From contig JAYKKT010000089.1 of assembly GCA_036023115.1 (NCBI GenBank), positions 18,595,001-18,659,000 of the forward strand: a DNA stretch of 64,000 nt, written 5' to 3'. Positions within the stretch are counted from its first letter, which is position 1, and each line of letters begins with the position of its first letter. The translations under genes were made by a program, and so were the position numbers. The notes under the pieces were generated by a model that was not told the origin of the DNA, searched no databases, and saw nothing but the letters and a program-made list of their open reading frames with translations. Of the stretch, positions 23,648 through 35,561 are shown piece by piece. The stretch is from Brasenia schreberi (lineage: Eukaryota; Streptophyta; Magnoliopsida; Nymphaeales; Cabombaceae).

Positions 23648-26600
23648 TGTAAGACACGAAAATTCCTTTGCTCCTATTTACAAGACCATAAATGAGTGCT
23701 TTTCGAGTTTACATTGCTTTATGGGCATGTCAGCTAGCTTACTCAAACTAGCGAAGGTTTTAAAATATATCTGACTTTTAAAAAGGCAATCGTGGACAAG
23801 GGGGATCTTTTCGCTTGAAACCTTCTTGAACCGGTGCTCAAGGGTCAGTTCCAGCACTTAGAAAACTTCAATCTTTTAAACAAACCTTATCTTTTGAAAA
23901 GAAAAGCGAGTATGAGGATTGTTGCCTAAGTTGCAAGTTTTATTTATGGGGTTATCCGTATCCAAGTCTTGGAGCTTTTAAGCTAATTAGGCCGGATGTG
24001 TGTGCTTCAAGTGGCCTAGATTTAGCAAAGTTTGAGCGTAATATGGGGTTTCCTCTTTGAAAATGCGCAAAATGCAAGGATGCACGAACTCTCGCGGGTT
24101 GGATATGATGTGAGCTAGGCTCGAATTGAAAGCAACTCACACACCTAGCTTGAAGTAAATACCCGAAATGTAAGTGCAACTCACGTAGCTGAAGGGAAAA
24201 TACCTGAACCTTAAAAGCAACTCACACGACTTGAATGTAAATTGCGGAAGGGAGATATACTTATATTAAGAGCGAAAAGGCTCAATGCACGCGTGTGTGA
24301 GTGTGGAATTGAAATGACAATCTCACACGACTTGAATTGAACTTGTTGAAATTGAAATATAAGTATATATAAGAGCGGTAAAGCTCAACGTGTTCGTGTG
24401 TGTTGTGTGTAAATGGAAAGACAACTCACACACACGATGAATTGAACTTTGCCGAAAGGGAAATATAGAGATATATATATGAGCGGTAAGGCTCAACGTG
24501 TTCGTGTGTGTTGTGTATAAATTGAAAGACAACTCTCACACACGACTGAAATTTAACTTGCTGAACGGAAAGGCTCAATGTGAGTGAGTGAGTGATTTTG
24601 GTGTGTAAATGGAAAGACAACTCACATAACTAAAATTGAACCACCCGAAATGTAAAGACGTACACAACTGAACATAAAACTCACGCAGCTGAAAGTATAT
24701 AGATATTCTATATCTTAGGGGCTGCTAAGGCCAAAATGTGCGTGAGAGTGTTGAGCAAGTGCTCGGGTGCCCTTTGTGTGCAAGTGTGGAATTGAAATGA
24801 CAACACACACAGCTGAAAGTAACAACCTGAATGAAATTGCAACGTACACGACTCTTACTAGAGTCTTTGGAGTAAGAGCGAAAACTCAATGTTTGTGTAT
24901 GCAAATCGTGTACGATTAAGAGCTAAAGCTCAAGTGTACGTGGGTGTCTTGTGTACGAGATAAGAGCTAAGGCTCAAGTGCACGTGTGTGTCTCGTGTAC
25001 GAGATAAGAGCTAAGGCTCAAGTGCACGTATGTGTCTCGTGTGTCAAGCACCAATATTACATCTTGGGAGGAGACCACGCTCCATTATTACAACCCCGTA
25101 TCAAAATTGAATTGAGTATGGAAGGAGTAATGTAAATACCGAATTTTAAACACTCACAAGTGATTCGGCTTTCTTCTCCTTGCTCGTGCTTGGGCTTGTG
25201 TCCACCTTGGGCAACCAAGAGGGGTCTCCTTAGGTAGGTTTGAGAGAGTTGTGTGGGCTATAAAGAGGCACGAGTTTGGAAGCCGGAGGGACGTAGGTTG
25301 GATAGGAGGTCACGACAACAAAGGGTAGCTGGTCTTAAGCGGTTGGATAGGAGGTCACGTCAACAAAGGGTGGCTTAGCTAAGGCTAGTCACTACCTAGT
25401 GTGGGGCTGGTCCTAAGGTAAGACAAGCCGGCGAGAGTGGAAGGTGGCAGGTCGGTGCTGTAGTAGCGCAACATGACAGTTGGGACAGGCGCTGCAGCCA
25501 GGGCGGCGTCTGGCGCTATGGCACGGGCGCTAGGGCAGGGCGCGTTGGGGTCGCTGGGGTGCAGGGCGCGGTAGGGCGCACGGGGTGTTGGGTGGCGCGC
25601 TGGGGGATTTCAAAACGAAGTGCTGTTGCACTCGGTGGGGCTTAGACTTAGGCTTTGTTAGGGGTAGTTTGATTGGGTTAGGCTAGGTTTAGTCTAGTTA
25701 GGGTGAGGTTTAGTGAAGTGGGTTAGGTGGATTAGGCTAGGATTAGGAGGCCTACCTCTTGGAGCCGATCCTTCTTTGTTGAGCCCACGTCCATGCAATG
25801 GTTGCAGCCTTCCTTGATCGAGCCCACCTTGGTTGCAGGCCACTTAGCCAACAAGGCTTGAACCCACCTCACCCTTGAGCCAACATGGCTAGGTTTACCT
25901 CTCACTCTCTCTCCTCCAAGCAATTTCACGTGAATCTATTTTGGAGACCCCTTCACCTCTATTTATAGGCAAGTGAGGTGGGTCTTGGGTTTGGATATGG
26001 GTTCGAGATTTGGATCCAAATCCAAATACTATTTGGATCTAGATCTGGATATTTATGACTAGATCCGATCCAAATCCAATCCAATCCAAATACTATTTAG
26101 ATCCAATCCAAATCCAAACACTATTTGGATTGATCAAAATCCAAACACTATTTGGATATGGATCTAGATATTTATGGTCCAAATCCAATTCAATTTTCTC
26201 TAAGTAGTCCTTCTTGGCGTTTCGAGACGGATGGTTTGTGTGGGCCCTGGCTTTATCAACACTCTTTCTTATGCTGGGTTTTCCCCAACTTTGTCGTCTG
26301 AACTCCTTCTCGCCTTTTGTGACTTTATTTCTACTTATTTTCGCCGTTTTTGGCTTGGATTTCTGTTGCTTAGGTAGATGTGCTTGACTTGGCTTTTGGG
26401 TGCTTCGGGCCTGCAGTCTGCATCGGGCTTGGGTCTTCTTTTTGCCTTTTGATCGTGACTTTTATCAGTCCAGGGTGCTGCTTTTGGGCTTCTTGATCAG
26501 GTGTCGTCTTTCATGCTTCACCTGTTTCATTTGGCTTTTGCAAAATTGGGACTTGGCCCATATTTGAGAAATTTGATTTGAACGGGGTTTTAACAAAATT

Positions 26601-26710
26601 TAAGGCTTTTACAGCCCCTGGGTTTTCGAAAACTCCAGATTTGGGCCTTGAAATGAATTTTAAAACCAAGTGTTTGATTTTGAAATTCGTTTTATTTTGG
26701 GGTGTTTACA
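23648..26710 (-). repeat. Type I LTR copy A (3' LTR next to Element 1)
   Basis: Plus-strand ends are TGTAAGACACGAAAATTCC (left) and GGTGTTTACA (right). In the element's direction (minus) it runs TGTAAACACC to GTGTCTTACA. A perfect CTATAAATAG box is at 25959-25968 (minus), preceded by an 'atccaaatcc' cluster (25970-26190). Then comes the C-rich leader (G-rich on the plus strand, 25140-25900), the 'acaaccccgtatcaa' block at 25100, and about eight copies of the GAGC-N6-GCTC module at 24260-25030. Its left part keeps the shared 'cagctagcttactcaaactagcgaag' segment. It differs clearly from B, C, D and E and is nearer to F. It abuts a polypurine tract on its right, so it behaves as the 3' LTR of Element 1. 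Confidence 0.8.
25959..25968 (-). promoter_or_regulatory. TATA box of LTR A (site 1)
   Basis: CTATAAATAG on the minus strand. LTR F has the same box in the same context (47594-47603, 'cacctctatttatag'). In LTRs C and E the matching place reads CTCATAAATGG, a damaged version. Confidence 0.6.
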
Positions 26711-27828
26711 GATGCCCCTTTTGGCATTATCCAAATTTATTTGGATGATGGCAAAGACGACAACACCCCTATTTGCTTTCTCCCTGAATTCTTCCTCGAG
26801 AATATGGGATCCTCCCAATTTCGAGAAAACGTTTGCTTTTGCCCAGTAAGAGGGGATTTTCGCCAAAGATGGGGTTTAATCCTAAATGGGATTTGTGCAA
26901 ATGTCCATGTGCGAATATATGAATGAAAGGCATGGTATGACATGCTAGAAAGTGGAGTTTCCTAGAGACTTAAATGGCTTGGTCGAACTTGGGAGTCTTA
27001 TGAAGACCTGCTGCACCAAGTGAGCTGGTCTTATGCTGCTTGATGTTCGAGGTTTTCTAAGCTCGCTTTTGAAAGAGGAAAGCTCCTTTTAGCTTCAATC
27101 CTAAGGATTTCAGCTTTTCGTGTTTCCCTTTACTTGAGTCTTGACAGTCGCTAATCTAGCGGAGGTTTTATAAGAAAATCAAGCCCTATTTCAAAATTCC
27201 TACGCCTTACTCAGACGTCTACTTCTCGAACAAGATGAGATTCAAGTAAGCAAATCCTATTTTTACTTTAGGATTCCTTAGAATGAACCTTTCTTCACTT
27301 GGGATAAGTCGCAGGGATGGGAAAGAGCTATCACGGTCCCTTCTGGAGTGTCCCGTGGTTTGAGGCAAAGAGGCGGAAAACTGCTCTTTTTGAGCTTTTG
27401 GCTTTTCTTCTGTTTTTCGTAGAGGGTCTCCCTTTGGGAGTATTTTTTCTTTATTCCCTCTTTTCCATGGAATAAATGATTTTTCTTTTGAGTTAGCTCT
27501 TGGGAAAGAGATTTTTGCAGGGATTTCCCTTTTTCTTTTTGGCCAAGTTTTCCTTTTGGGGAAGAGAAGAGAAACGGGGAAGGACTTATCCCAAGGATCT
27601 ACTCAAATCATCCCAGATCAACCTATTTAGAAATAGCACATACTACTTGCAAGTATCTTGCTATTTTGAACCAGGCCCTCTTTTGTAAGAAGTTGGTTTT
27701 GGAAAACTCTACTTTTTCACAAGCAATCGAGTCTCTCATTTAGGGTTGCATGATTTGCTTTGATCCTCACTCACGAAGTTGTAAAGGAGGTTTTCAAAAT
27801 ATTTTCGAAATAGGGCTTCGCTTAGACC
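26711..27828 (-). other. Element 1 polypurine tract and 3' leader
   Basis: Immediately beside LTR A the minus strand reads AAAAGGGGCATC, a purine-rich primer site for plus-strand DNA synthesis. The remaining 1.1 kb between this and the integrase stop is non-coding. About 750 bases of it match the last part of the window (63236-64000, opposite strand), for example 'gataagtcctccc', 'gatttttcttttgag' and 'ctagcggaggttttataag'. It contains T-rich runs and small frames only. Confidence 0.75.
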
Positions 27829-29030
27829 CTACACGTGGTATTTTTTCAAATATTGAGCATTCATAGGGTCGGCCAAGTTCTTACCCTCAACATCGACTAA
27901 CCAATAGGCATTGTTCGTGGTGGTTCCACATACAACATAAGGGCCATCCCACTTGGGCCACCACTTTCCAAGTGAATGTGGGCCACAATATTGGATGATT
28001 TTGAGCACAAGGTCTCCCACTTTGAAGTGTCGAGGTCTCATATACTTCTCATAGTGTCGGACTACCCTTTGCCGGTATGCATGTGCATGATCCATGGCAA
28101 GGAGCCTTCGCTCATCTAGTAAATCAAGTTCGGCCATTCTAGCATGCCCTAGCATCTCTAGGGGAAGGTCAAATGCAAGTGATGTATGAAATGAATGAAT
28201 TTTGGTATGAATGGGAAGAATGGCGTTTGTGCCATAGACCAACTCAAATGGTGTGGCATTTGTGGGAGTTCGGATGGAAGTCCTATAAGCCCATAAGGCT
28301 TCATCCAGCTTCTCATGCCACGTCCTACCCTTCTCTAAAGTTTTCTCAATAATGCTTATGAGAGTCTTATTGGTAGCTTCGGCTTGGCCGTTGCCTTGAG
28401 GGTAGTAGGGCGATGAGAAGTGGTGAGTTATGCCATATGTGTTACATAACTTAACCATCCTCTCGTTTTTGAAGGGGGTTCCATTATCAGACACTAGGTC
28501 TTTTGGAACCCCAAAGTGAGCCAGAATATTTTTCCTAATGAACGCCACTACATGTTGCCCCTAAACATTTGTTAGGGAAGTAGCTTCAACCCATTTGGAG
28601 AAGTATTCAGTGGCTGCGAGTATAAACCTATGCCCATTTTAAGCATGTGGAGATATTGATCCTATGATGTCAAACGCCCACATGGTGAATGGCCAGGGGC
28701 TGACCACGGAATGCAATGTGGATGACGGGGTATGAATGGCGTGTCCATGCACTTGACATGGGTGACACTTCCTAACATGGTCGTGGCAATCCTGCTTTAA
28801 AGTGGACCAAAAATAACCTGCTCTAAGTATTTTCATTGCCATCATGTTGGCATTTACATGCCCTCCACATTCTCCATCGTGGAATTCATGCATTACTATC
28901 CTAGCCTCCTCCAGGTCGACACACCTTAGTAAGATGTCGGTAAAACTTTTTTTGTAAAGAACCCCCCCCAAAATCAGGTATCGGGTTGAAATTCTTCGTA
29001 TAAAAGCTGTCTTTGGACGAAGCATATTCT
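27829..29030 (-). pseudogene. Integrase of Element 1
   Basis: Gypsy-type integrase: it would cut and join element cDNA into the chromosome. The N-terminal zinc-binding part is present with ligands intact (GGHVN ... RKCHPCQ, near 28760-28850). The catalytic triad is visible as 'MWAFDIIGS', 'LVSDNGTPF' and 'GQAEATNKT', and the C-terminal part ends 'NAQYLKKYHV' with a TAG stop at 27829-27831. Two in-frame stops break it, one at the position of Ser in 'KASNGHRF' (about 28636-28638) and one in 'NV*GQHVV' (about 28558-28560). A frameshift lies near 29000-29030, close to a homopolymer C run (28963-28970). There is no chromodomain, as expected for Tat. Confidence 0.85.
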
Positions 29031-29850
29031 GAAAATCCTCCTTTTTCTAAGAACTCTTTAATGTCTTGAAACCAGGGTTTTTCTGTGGAAGTTGTGTTGT
29101 TTTGGCAAATCTCCAAATCGTGTGTGGATGGAGTGGGCGAGTGCCATATTTCTAAGGGTATGGTTCCGAAAGTGGGATCGACCCTTAGGGATGAGCCCAA
29201 GGATGAGAGGGCATCGGCTATGCCATTATCCTCTCTTCCTACGTATATACGATTTGAATGACTCGACCAGCTTGGTGGCCAACTCGTGGTATGGAAGAAG
29301 CTTTTCGTTTTTGACTTGCCAAATCTTTAACACTTGGTTTATGACAAGTAAAGAATCTCCAAAGACTTCGATGCATGATGCCCCTAGAGTTTTCGAAATT
29401 TTTAAGCCTTGTATGAGTGCTTCATACTCAACTGTGTTGTTGGAACATTCGAAATCTAGGCGAATGGCTATGGGTATTTCTCCCTTTTCAGGGGATATGA
29501 GGATGATTCCTGTCCCAGTCCCTCTTTGGTTTCATGCCCCATCAAAGTGCATCTTCCACACTTGGTTTTCACTTGAGCAATTTGATAAAATATGATTTTG
29601 AAATTGGTTTTGAAAGATGCCTTCATCGGGCATTTTGTCAAGTGTGGGATATGAATCCTCTAAAGGGAAAACCCATAGCCATTCGCCTATATTGGCTATA
29701 TGATTTTGAAATTGGTTTTGAAAGATGGCTTCATACTCAACTTTGTTGTTGGAACATTCGAAATCTAGGTGAATGGCTATGGGTATTTCTCCCTTTTCAG
29801 GGGATATGAGGATGATTCCTGTCCCAGTCCCTCTTTGGTTTCATGCCCCA
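29031..29850 (-). pseudogene. Archaeal-type RNase H of Element 1, with internal duplication
   Basis: The minus-strand frames here match the archaeal-type RNase H of Element 2 ('FECSNN', 'AEYEALIQGLK', 'GDSLLVINQVLK', 'IADALSSLG'). Such a second RNase H between the RT-linked one and integrase is characteristic of Tat elements. A stop follows 'MHFDGA' at the domain start. The domain is broken by a 309-bp tandem duplication (29418-29978), so part of it and of the linker occurs twice. Confidence 0.7.
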
Positions 29851-29978
29851 TCAAAGTGCATCTTCCACACTTGGTTTTCACTTGAGCAATTTGATAAAAT
29901 ATGATTTTGAAATTGGTTTTGAAAGATGCCTTCATCGGGCATTTTGTCAAGTGTGGGATATGAATCCTCTAAAGGGAA
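29418..29978. repeat. 309-bp tandem duplication with filler
   Basis: About 250 bases at 29418-29669 recur at 29727-29978, for example 'ggaacattcgaaatctagg' at 29442 and 29751, offset 309. Only a few differences are visible. The 57 bases between (29670-29726) are not random. They start with 'acccatagccattcgcct', the reverse complement of 29459-29476, and continue with a copy of 29590-29618 ('tatgattttgaaattgg...'). Confidence 0.9.
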
Positions 29979-31408
29979 GTTGGCCACATAGTCGGCTAGG
30001 GCTTGGCCCTTGATGGAGGTTTGATGGTGGAATTTCAGGTCATACTCCATCAAGAGGAGCTGCCATTTATCCAACCTACCCATGAGGATAGGTTTTTCAA
30101 ATAGATGCTTGATTGGATCAAGCCTAGACACTATCCAGATCTCATGATCTAGGAAATAGTGTTGAAATTTCTGGCAGGCCCATACCAAGGCCAAGCACGT
30201 CTTCTCCATGGCTTGATAATTTCGTTCATAAGCCAACAGAGTTTTTGAAATGTAGTAGATGACATACTCTTTATGGGTATCATTCTTATATTGAGCTAAT
30301 AAGGCACCCAAAGCATTCACATGCACAAAAATATAAAGCAAAAGAGGTTTTCCTTGCTTTGGAGGGTTTAAAATAGGAGGATTAACCAAATACGCTTTTA
30401 GTCTTTCGAAAGCCTTTTGGCAATCATCGTCCCATACGAATTTCACCCTTTTTCTCAAAAGTTTGTTGAAAGGTTCGCATCTTGTAGCGAGGTTCGAAAT
30501 GAACCTTGTGATTGATTGGAGGCGACCATGGAGGCTTCATATTTGTGTTAGATTGGAGGGTGGAGGCATATCTATGATGGCTCGACACTTAGAGGGGTCG
30601 ACTTCTATGCCCCTTTGGCTCGCCATAAATCCTAAAAGCTTTTCGGATTCTACTCCGAAGGCGCACTTTTGAGGGTTTAGTTTCACCTTATAAAGCCTCA
30701 GCCTTTCGAAAACTTTTTGCAAAGATTCGATATGCATATCTCGGGTCTTTGATTTTACCAAGAGATCATCCACATACACCTCTAAGAGCTCATGAATTTG
30801 ATCATGAAAGATCATGGTCATGGCTCTTTGGTATGTGGCACCGGCATTTTTCAAACCAAAGGGCATGACTATATAGCAGTACGTGCCCAGGGTGTAGTAA
30901 AAGCAGTTTTAGCCTGGTCTCTTGGGGCTAATTTGATTTGATTATAGCCTGAGTAGCCATCCATAAAGGAAAACATTTCATGATTTGCAGTACTATCGAC
31001 TATCAAATCAATGTTTGGTAAAGGGAAGTTATCCTTTGGCGTGGCTTTGTTCAAGTTTCTGAAATCTATGCAAATTCGAAATTTCCCATTAGATTTTCGA
31101 ACTACAACAATGTTGGAAAGCCAATCAGAGTACGCAAAGGGTTTTATAAAACTGGCTTTAAGCAGATCTTCTAAACCCTCCTTTACTTGTGAATGGATAT
31201 TCGGATGAATCTTCCTAAGCTTTTGTTTTATGGGTTTTGATTATAGATCTAGGGGAAGACAATGCTCTACCACTTTTGGGTCTATACCTGGCATGTCTTC
31301 ATATGTCCATGCAAACACATCGATGTAGGTTTTCAAGAATGCAATGAATGATGCTTTTTCATGCTCATGCAAACATGCACCTATCTTAATGTGTTTGGGT
31401 TTTGTTTC
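29841..31408 (-). pseudogene. Reverse transcriptase and RNase H of Element 1
   Basis: From the high end, the segment just inside LTR B reads 'YIDVFAWTYEDMPGIDPKVVEH'. It is followed by the RT entry 'KASFIKPFAYSDWLSNIVVV', 'RICIDFRNLNKATPKDNFPLPNID', motif A 'SFMDGYSGYNQI', 'MPFGLKNAGATYQRAM' and the catalytic 'VYVDDLLVKSK' (about 30760-30790). The RNase H part ('KPLLLYIFVHVNALGALLAQ', 'IYYISKTLL', 'KHLFEKPILMGRL') lies at 29990-30458. It is inactivated by a one-base loss near 30888 that shifts the frame at 'TPWG', by a stop after 'LDL' near 31240 and by a stop at 'NLTQI*' (about 30537). Confidence 0.85.
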
Positions 31409-31413
31409 ATTCC

Positions 31414-34400
31414 TATAGACGCAGAAAGTTCCTGCTTCTGGTTCTTAGGCCTGAAGTGAATCTTTTCGTGTGTCTAAGTCCTTTTTAAGCAAAAGGGCAT
31501 GCCAGCTAACTTACAAGCTAGCGAAGAGATATTTTTAAATCTGACTCCTAACGTGGCGACTGTGAGCAAGCAAGCTCTTTTCGTCGCAAACCTTCTTGCA
31601 CAGATGCGCAAGGGTCAGTCTATACGCTTAAAAAATCGAGTTTTAAAATATGAGAACCTACGAAAACGTTTGAGGTGTTCGATTCGGGTTGTTTTTGTAT
31701 GATTTTCAAGTTTTATTTCACGTGGATTTGCACGTGCCTATGTCTTTCTTTCTATCCCTTTTCGGGCCAACTAGGTGTGTGTTATGAACACGTGACCTAA
31801 GTGGGGCGACTTTGAGCGGGAGTATGGGGTTTGCTTTGATGCAATATGCGTCCTAACTCGTGGTATGGCGTATATGCAATGCAAACTCACACAACTCCAA
31901 AGGGAAAACCCGAAATTGAAAGACAATGCGGAAGGGAAATGACTTGAAATGTAAATTGCAAAAGGGAAATTACAAAAGGGAAATTGTGAAAGGGAAATAT
32001 GGCTATATCTTAAGAGCGGAAAGGTTCAATAGTGCAAGTGTGTGCCGTGTATATATGTAAAGACTACGCACACTGCTGAACCTTAAAACCCAAATCTTAA
32101 AGACACAGCCGAAAGGGAAATACTTATAATATATATGGGCTCGAAGGTCGCCAACGTGTTGCGTGGGTGTTGTGTGTATATTGAAAGACAACTCACACGA
32201 CTTAAATGAAACCCAAATATAAATTGCAATATGGCCTTAACTAAGGTCTTGGGAGTAAGAGCGAAAGCTCAATGTGTGTGAGTGTAGAATTGAAATGCTA
32301 CACACACGACATGAAATTAAACCCAAATATAAATTGCAATAGGCCTTGACTAAGGTCTTGGGAGTAAGAGCGAAAGCTCAATGTGTGTGAGTGTATAATT
32401 GAAATACTACGCACACGACATGAAGTAAAACACCCAAGGGAAAATATAACACGACCCTTACTTGGGTCTTGCAAATAAGAGCGAAAGCTCAATGTGTGTG
32501 AGTGCGGGAATTGAAAGACAACACACACAACTTAAGCAAAACCCCATGCAACTTAAATTATATAAGTAAGTCTATATCTTAAGGGCTGATTAGGCCCGTG
32601 TGTGTTCAAAATCGTGCACAACTAAGAGCGAGATAGGCTCAAGTGCACGTGTGTGTGGTTGTGCCAAGCCACGTTATTACAAGCGGGGGGAGACAATGCT
32701 CCGTTATTATAACCCCGTATCAAATTTAATTAAGCTTAAGCAAGTCTATAAACAAGGACCGAGTTAGGCACTTACGTATAGCTGGTCCGGAGGTGACTTG
32801 CTTGAGCTTGGGCTTGAGTGTCGCCTTGGGCTGGAAGAGGGAGCTCCTCGAAAGGGTGCGGCAAGGGTGTGCTGGCCGGGTGACAAGAGTGCAGCGGATG
32901 TGGCGCCTTGGCGCTAGCTGGGTGATAGGAGGGGGTGCTGCTGTGGCGCCTTGGTTGGGGTAGTTAGGGGGTGTCACTAAGGTGTAGGGCAGGTCCTAGG
33001 GAAGGTAGAGCTAAGGGTCCTGACTAGGGAAGGGTGACGTGTGATGGCTGAGAGTGGAGGGGGAGTGAAGAAAGGGTAGTGTTAGGATGGGGTACTAACC
33101 GGAGCGGAAGGTGAAGGTGGCGGGTGTCCAAGGGAGGCAGCCGGGTGGAAAGTGGGTGCCGTCGGGTGGAAGGAGTGGAGCTGGCCGAGAGGTGGTGGTG
33201 GCGTGGAGTGGAGTTGGCCGGAGGTCCAAGGTGGAGCAGGTGAGAGAGGAGAGGATGAGAGAGGAGAGGAAGGGCTCGGCTGGCCCAAGGTGGAGCTGGA
33301 AAAATCTGAAAAACTCGCCCACTAGGCGGTGGTTTAGTGGTTAGGTGGTGGTGGTTTAGGAATAAGGTGGGCTAGATATTTTAGGGGGGCCAGATATTTA
33401 GGTTAGGTGGTTTTAGGGATATGGTGTGCTAGGGTTTTAGGTGGGGTGGTTTAGTGGTTTAGGGCTTAGCTAGGTGGGTTGGTTTTAGGGTGAGGTTTAG
33501 TGAGGTGGGTTAGGTGTTTAGGCTAGGATTAGGTCGGGATTAGGGAAATTAGGCTATGTTTAGGGGAGGATTAGGGAAGTGTGTTAGGTGATTAGGTTGG
33601 GATTATGGAAGGATTAGGGAAGTAGGTTATGTGATTAGGTTAGGATTAGGCCGGGATTAGGGTAAATGGCTGGGATTAGGGGATTTTGGCATAGGATTGG
33701 GTTAGGAGCATCCCTTTGCATGGCCCATGGACTTCATTGCATCATGTTGGTGCAGCCCTAGGTTAGGTGTAGGTTCATACAAGCTTAAACCCACACTAAT
33801 TAGGCTAACCCACATGATTAACCCGAAACTTGACACATAAGTCAAGCTTAATACATTTCCCTCACATGTAATCCTCCCCATTCTCTCTCATGCCCAAAAT
33901 CCCACGTGAATTTCAAGTGGGCCCCACCTCCATTTATGAGAAGGTGATGTGGGCCCTGGATGTGGATATTGGATTAGATCTTTGGATCCAAATCCAAATC
34001 CAAATCCACACATATGTTTGGATTGGGATCTGGATATATATGGTCTAGATCCAATCCAAAGCTGAATTCTGACTCCTTCGGGGTATGTTCGAAACGAACG
34101 GTTTGTGCGGGGCCTGACAGCATCAGTACTCTGTCTTGCATTGGGTCTTCGCTAACATGGTCGTCCGCTTCTGTTTTCACCTTCCGAAGATGATTTCCAA
34201 GAGTTTGTTTGATAACAGGGGCTTGGATATTCAAGATTCTAGGGGTGAATCAAACACGAGAGTTGTTGTGCCGGGCTCGACATGTGCTCCGGTTCCGGGC
34301 TCTCTTTGGCTCTTCTGGTCCTATTTTCATCAGGCCAAGTCGCTTTTGTGGGGTTTCAAAACGTATTTTAAAAGCTTTTAAAACTATATTATACATATTT

Positions 34401-34550
34401 TTAAAACATATACAGTTTAAACATATGTACAGGGTTTGTCTGGAAGGCTCCTGGGTTTCCAGACTCAAAATAGCCCTTTGGGGCTGCTTTTACAAAATCA
34501 GGTTTATTTGAGAAGTTCATGGGATTTCAGTTGATTTCGAGGTGTTTACA
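31414..34550 (-). repeat. Type I solo LTR copy B in Element 1, TSD ATTCC
   Basis: It runs from TATAGACGCAG (the terminal TG mutated to TA) to CGAGGTGTTTACA, with direction minus. The five bases ATTCC occur directly on both sides (31409-31413 and 34551-34555). The coding sequence of Element 1 continues across it ('FIEINLG' above, 'HIKIGACLHEHEK'-like sequence below), so this is a clean solo LTR left after LTR-LTR recombination. It contains the GAGC-N6-GCTC modules (about 32005-32640), the 'acaaccccgtatcaaattt' block (32720) and a C-rich leader (G-rich on plus, 32800-33720). The 'ggatccaaatcc' cluster is at 33985-34060. No good TATA box is visible at either usual site. Confidence 0.92.
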
Positions 34551-34555
34551 ATTCC

Positions 34556-35561
34556 CTAAATTTATCTCTATGAAATCCCCTCCTATTGAATTCGAAGGTT
34601 TTTCAAAATCAAGGATTTTGTTAAACTCGGGAAGCTCGGAAGTGGGATCCTCCTCAAGGAGAAGGGGATCCTCTTCCGGGCTTTGATCATTCTCGAGAAT
34701 TCTAAATCCTAGGGAATTTGGAATGGATGCAAGCTTTTCGCAAACACCTAGTTTGGTTTTTGGAGTTTCTATAGGTTTTGAAGACTTGGGTCCTTTTATG
34801 AAGACGATTTCTTCAAAAGCCTTGGTTTTTTCCAAATTTTTACCAGGGGCTGCTATACACACGATTTTGTTTTTTGGATTTTCCAATTTTTTGATTTTTT
34901 TGGATTTTTGCAAAGCAAAGACACTTGAGCTATACAAACTACAACTTTTTTGGTTTTTCCACAAATTTCTAATGTTTCTGGTTTTTGAGATTTTTCAAAT
35001 TGTTTTTGTATTTTGAGATTTTTCAATTTTTTTGGATTTTGGTTTAAGAAGGGATCTTCCATCATACCTACAAAGGAAAATGCCACAAGTTAGACTCTAA
35101 ACAAGAGGTCTAAATCGTAGGTTTCTGCTTCACTAGGTTCCAGGGAACCTTGACCCAGGTGGTCATAGGTGGTGGCTCTGGTGGTATTTTGGGAGTATAG
35201 TTGATCCCATATCGGCTTGGGTTTGCTCTAGGTACTATGGGCTCGAGGCAACCTTGGTTTTGGTTCCCTAGACTTTGGTATGGCATGTATCCCATGTTCA
35301 ATAGCATGTTCTACGATTTTTTGTTTTTTAAAAAGTTTTGATATAATTCATGATTTTGGAACTTGCTATCGTCCATGTTATGCATGAATGGTTTTTTTTC
35401 TAGGGTTTTTGGAAACAGACGACACTTGGTCTTTCCTAGGATGGTTATGGTTTTGAGTGGGCAAGCCTTGGGCTGCCCTTTGATACACATGACCTTCCTA
35501 GGCTTTTGGAGGACGAGCTTGGGTGTCTCAACCAAGGGCTTACCAAGGTTGTCCTTGTAGG
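34556..35561 (-). pseudogene. Element 1 pre-RT region with G-patch-like block
   Basis: From the high end, the frame reads 'GKPLVETPKLVLQKPRKVMCIKG', then 'MHNMDDSKFQNHELYQNF', then 'NMGYMPYQSLGNQNQGCLEP' and 'RYGINYTPKIPPEPP'. The Gly-rich 'MGYxPxxSLGxxxQG...NPSRYGxxYTP' block is typical of the PR-RT linker of Tat elements and resembles a G-patch. After a conserved CTTTGTAG|GT site (35068) comes a Lys-rich low-complexity part (34700-35060). Then 'ENDQSPEEDP', 'DPTSELPEFNKILDF' and 'GGDFIEINLG' lead up to the LTR B insertion. One stop (after 'LKNKKS') and frame shifts are present. Confidence 0.75.

Larger units (their letters stand above)
26711..35561 (-). mobile_element. Element 1: Tat-lineage Ty3/gypsy body, minus strand, interrupted by LTR B
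   Basis: Reading from high to low coordinates, the order is pre-RT region, [solo LTR B insertion], RT, RNase H, archaeal-type RNase H, integrase, 3' leader, PPT and LTR A. The presence of two RNase H modules before integrase and the pre-RT block with GYxPxxSLGxxxQG marks the Tat lineage. Gag, protease and PBS are missing: at 35561 the body is cut by plus-strand LTR C. Frame damage includes single-base shifts in RT and before integrase, several stops and a 309-bp duplication, so it is dead. LTR A differs from the LTRs carried by the closely related Element 2, which is odd for a simple element. Confidence 0.8.

Noticed and set aside
29092..29809. Plus-strand frames of 167 and 91 codons
   Set aside because: They are antisense to the RNase H and integrase coding strand of Element 1 and have no family likeness.
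33111..33344. Overlapping open frames on both strands in the G- or C-rich LTR parts (also 36737-37033, 41303-41956, 49334-49703)
   Set aside because: The translations are Pro/Ser/Thr or Gly/Arg-rich low complexity in several frames at once, as expected from strongly skewed sequence with few stop codons. They are not conserved between LTR copies in one frame.
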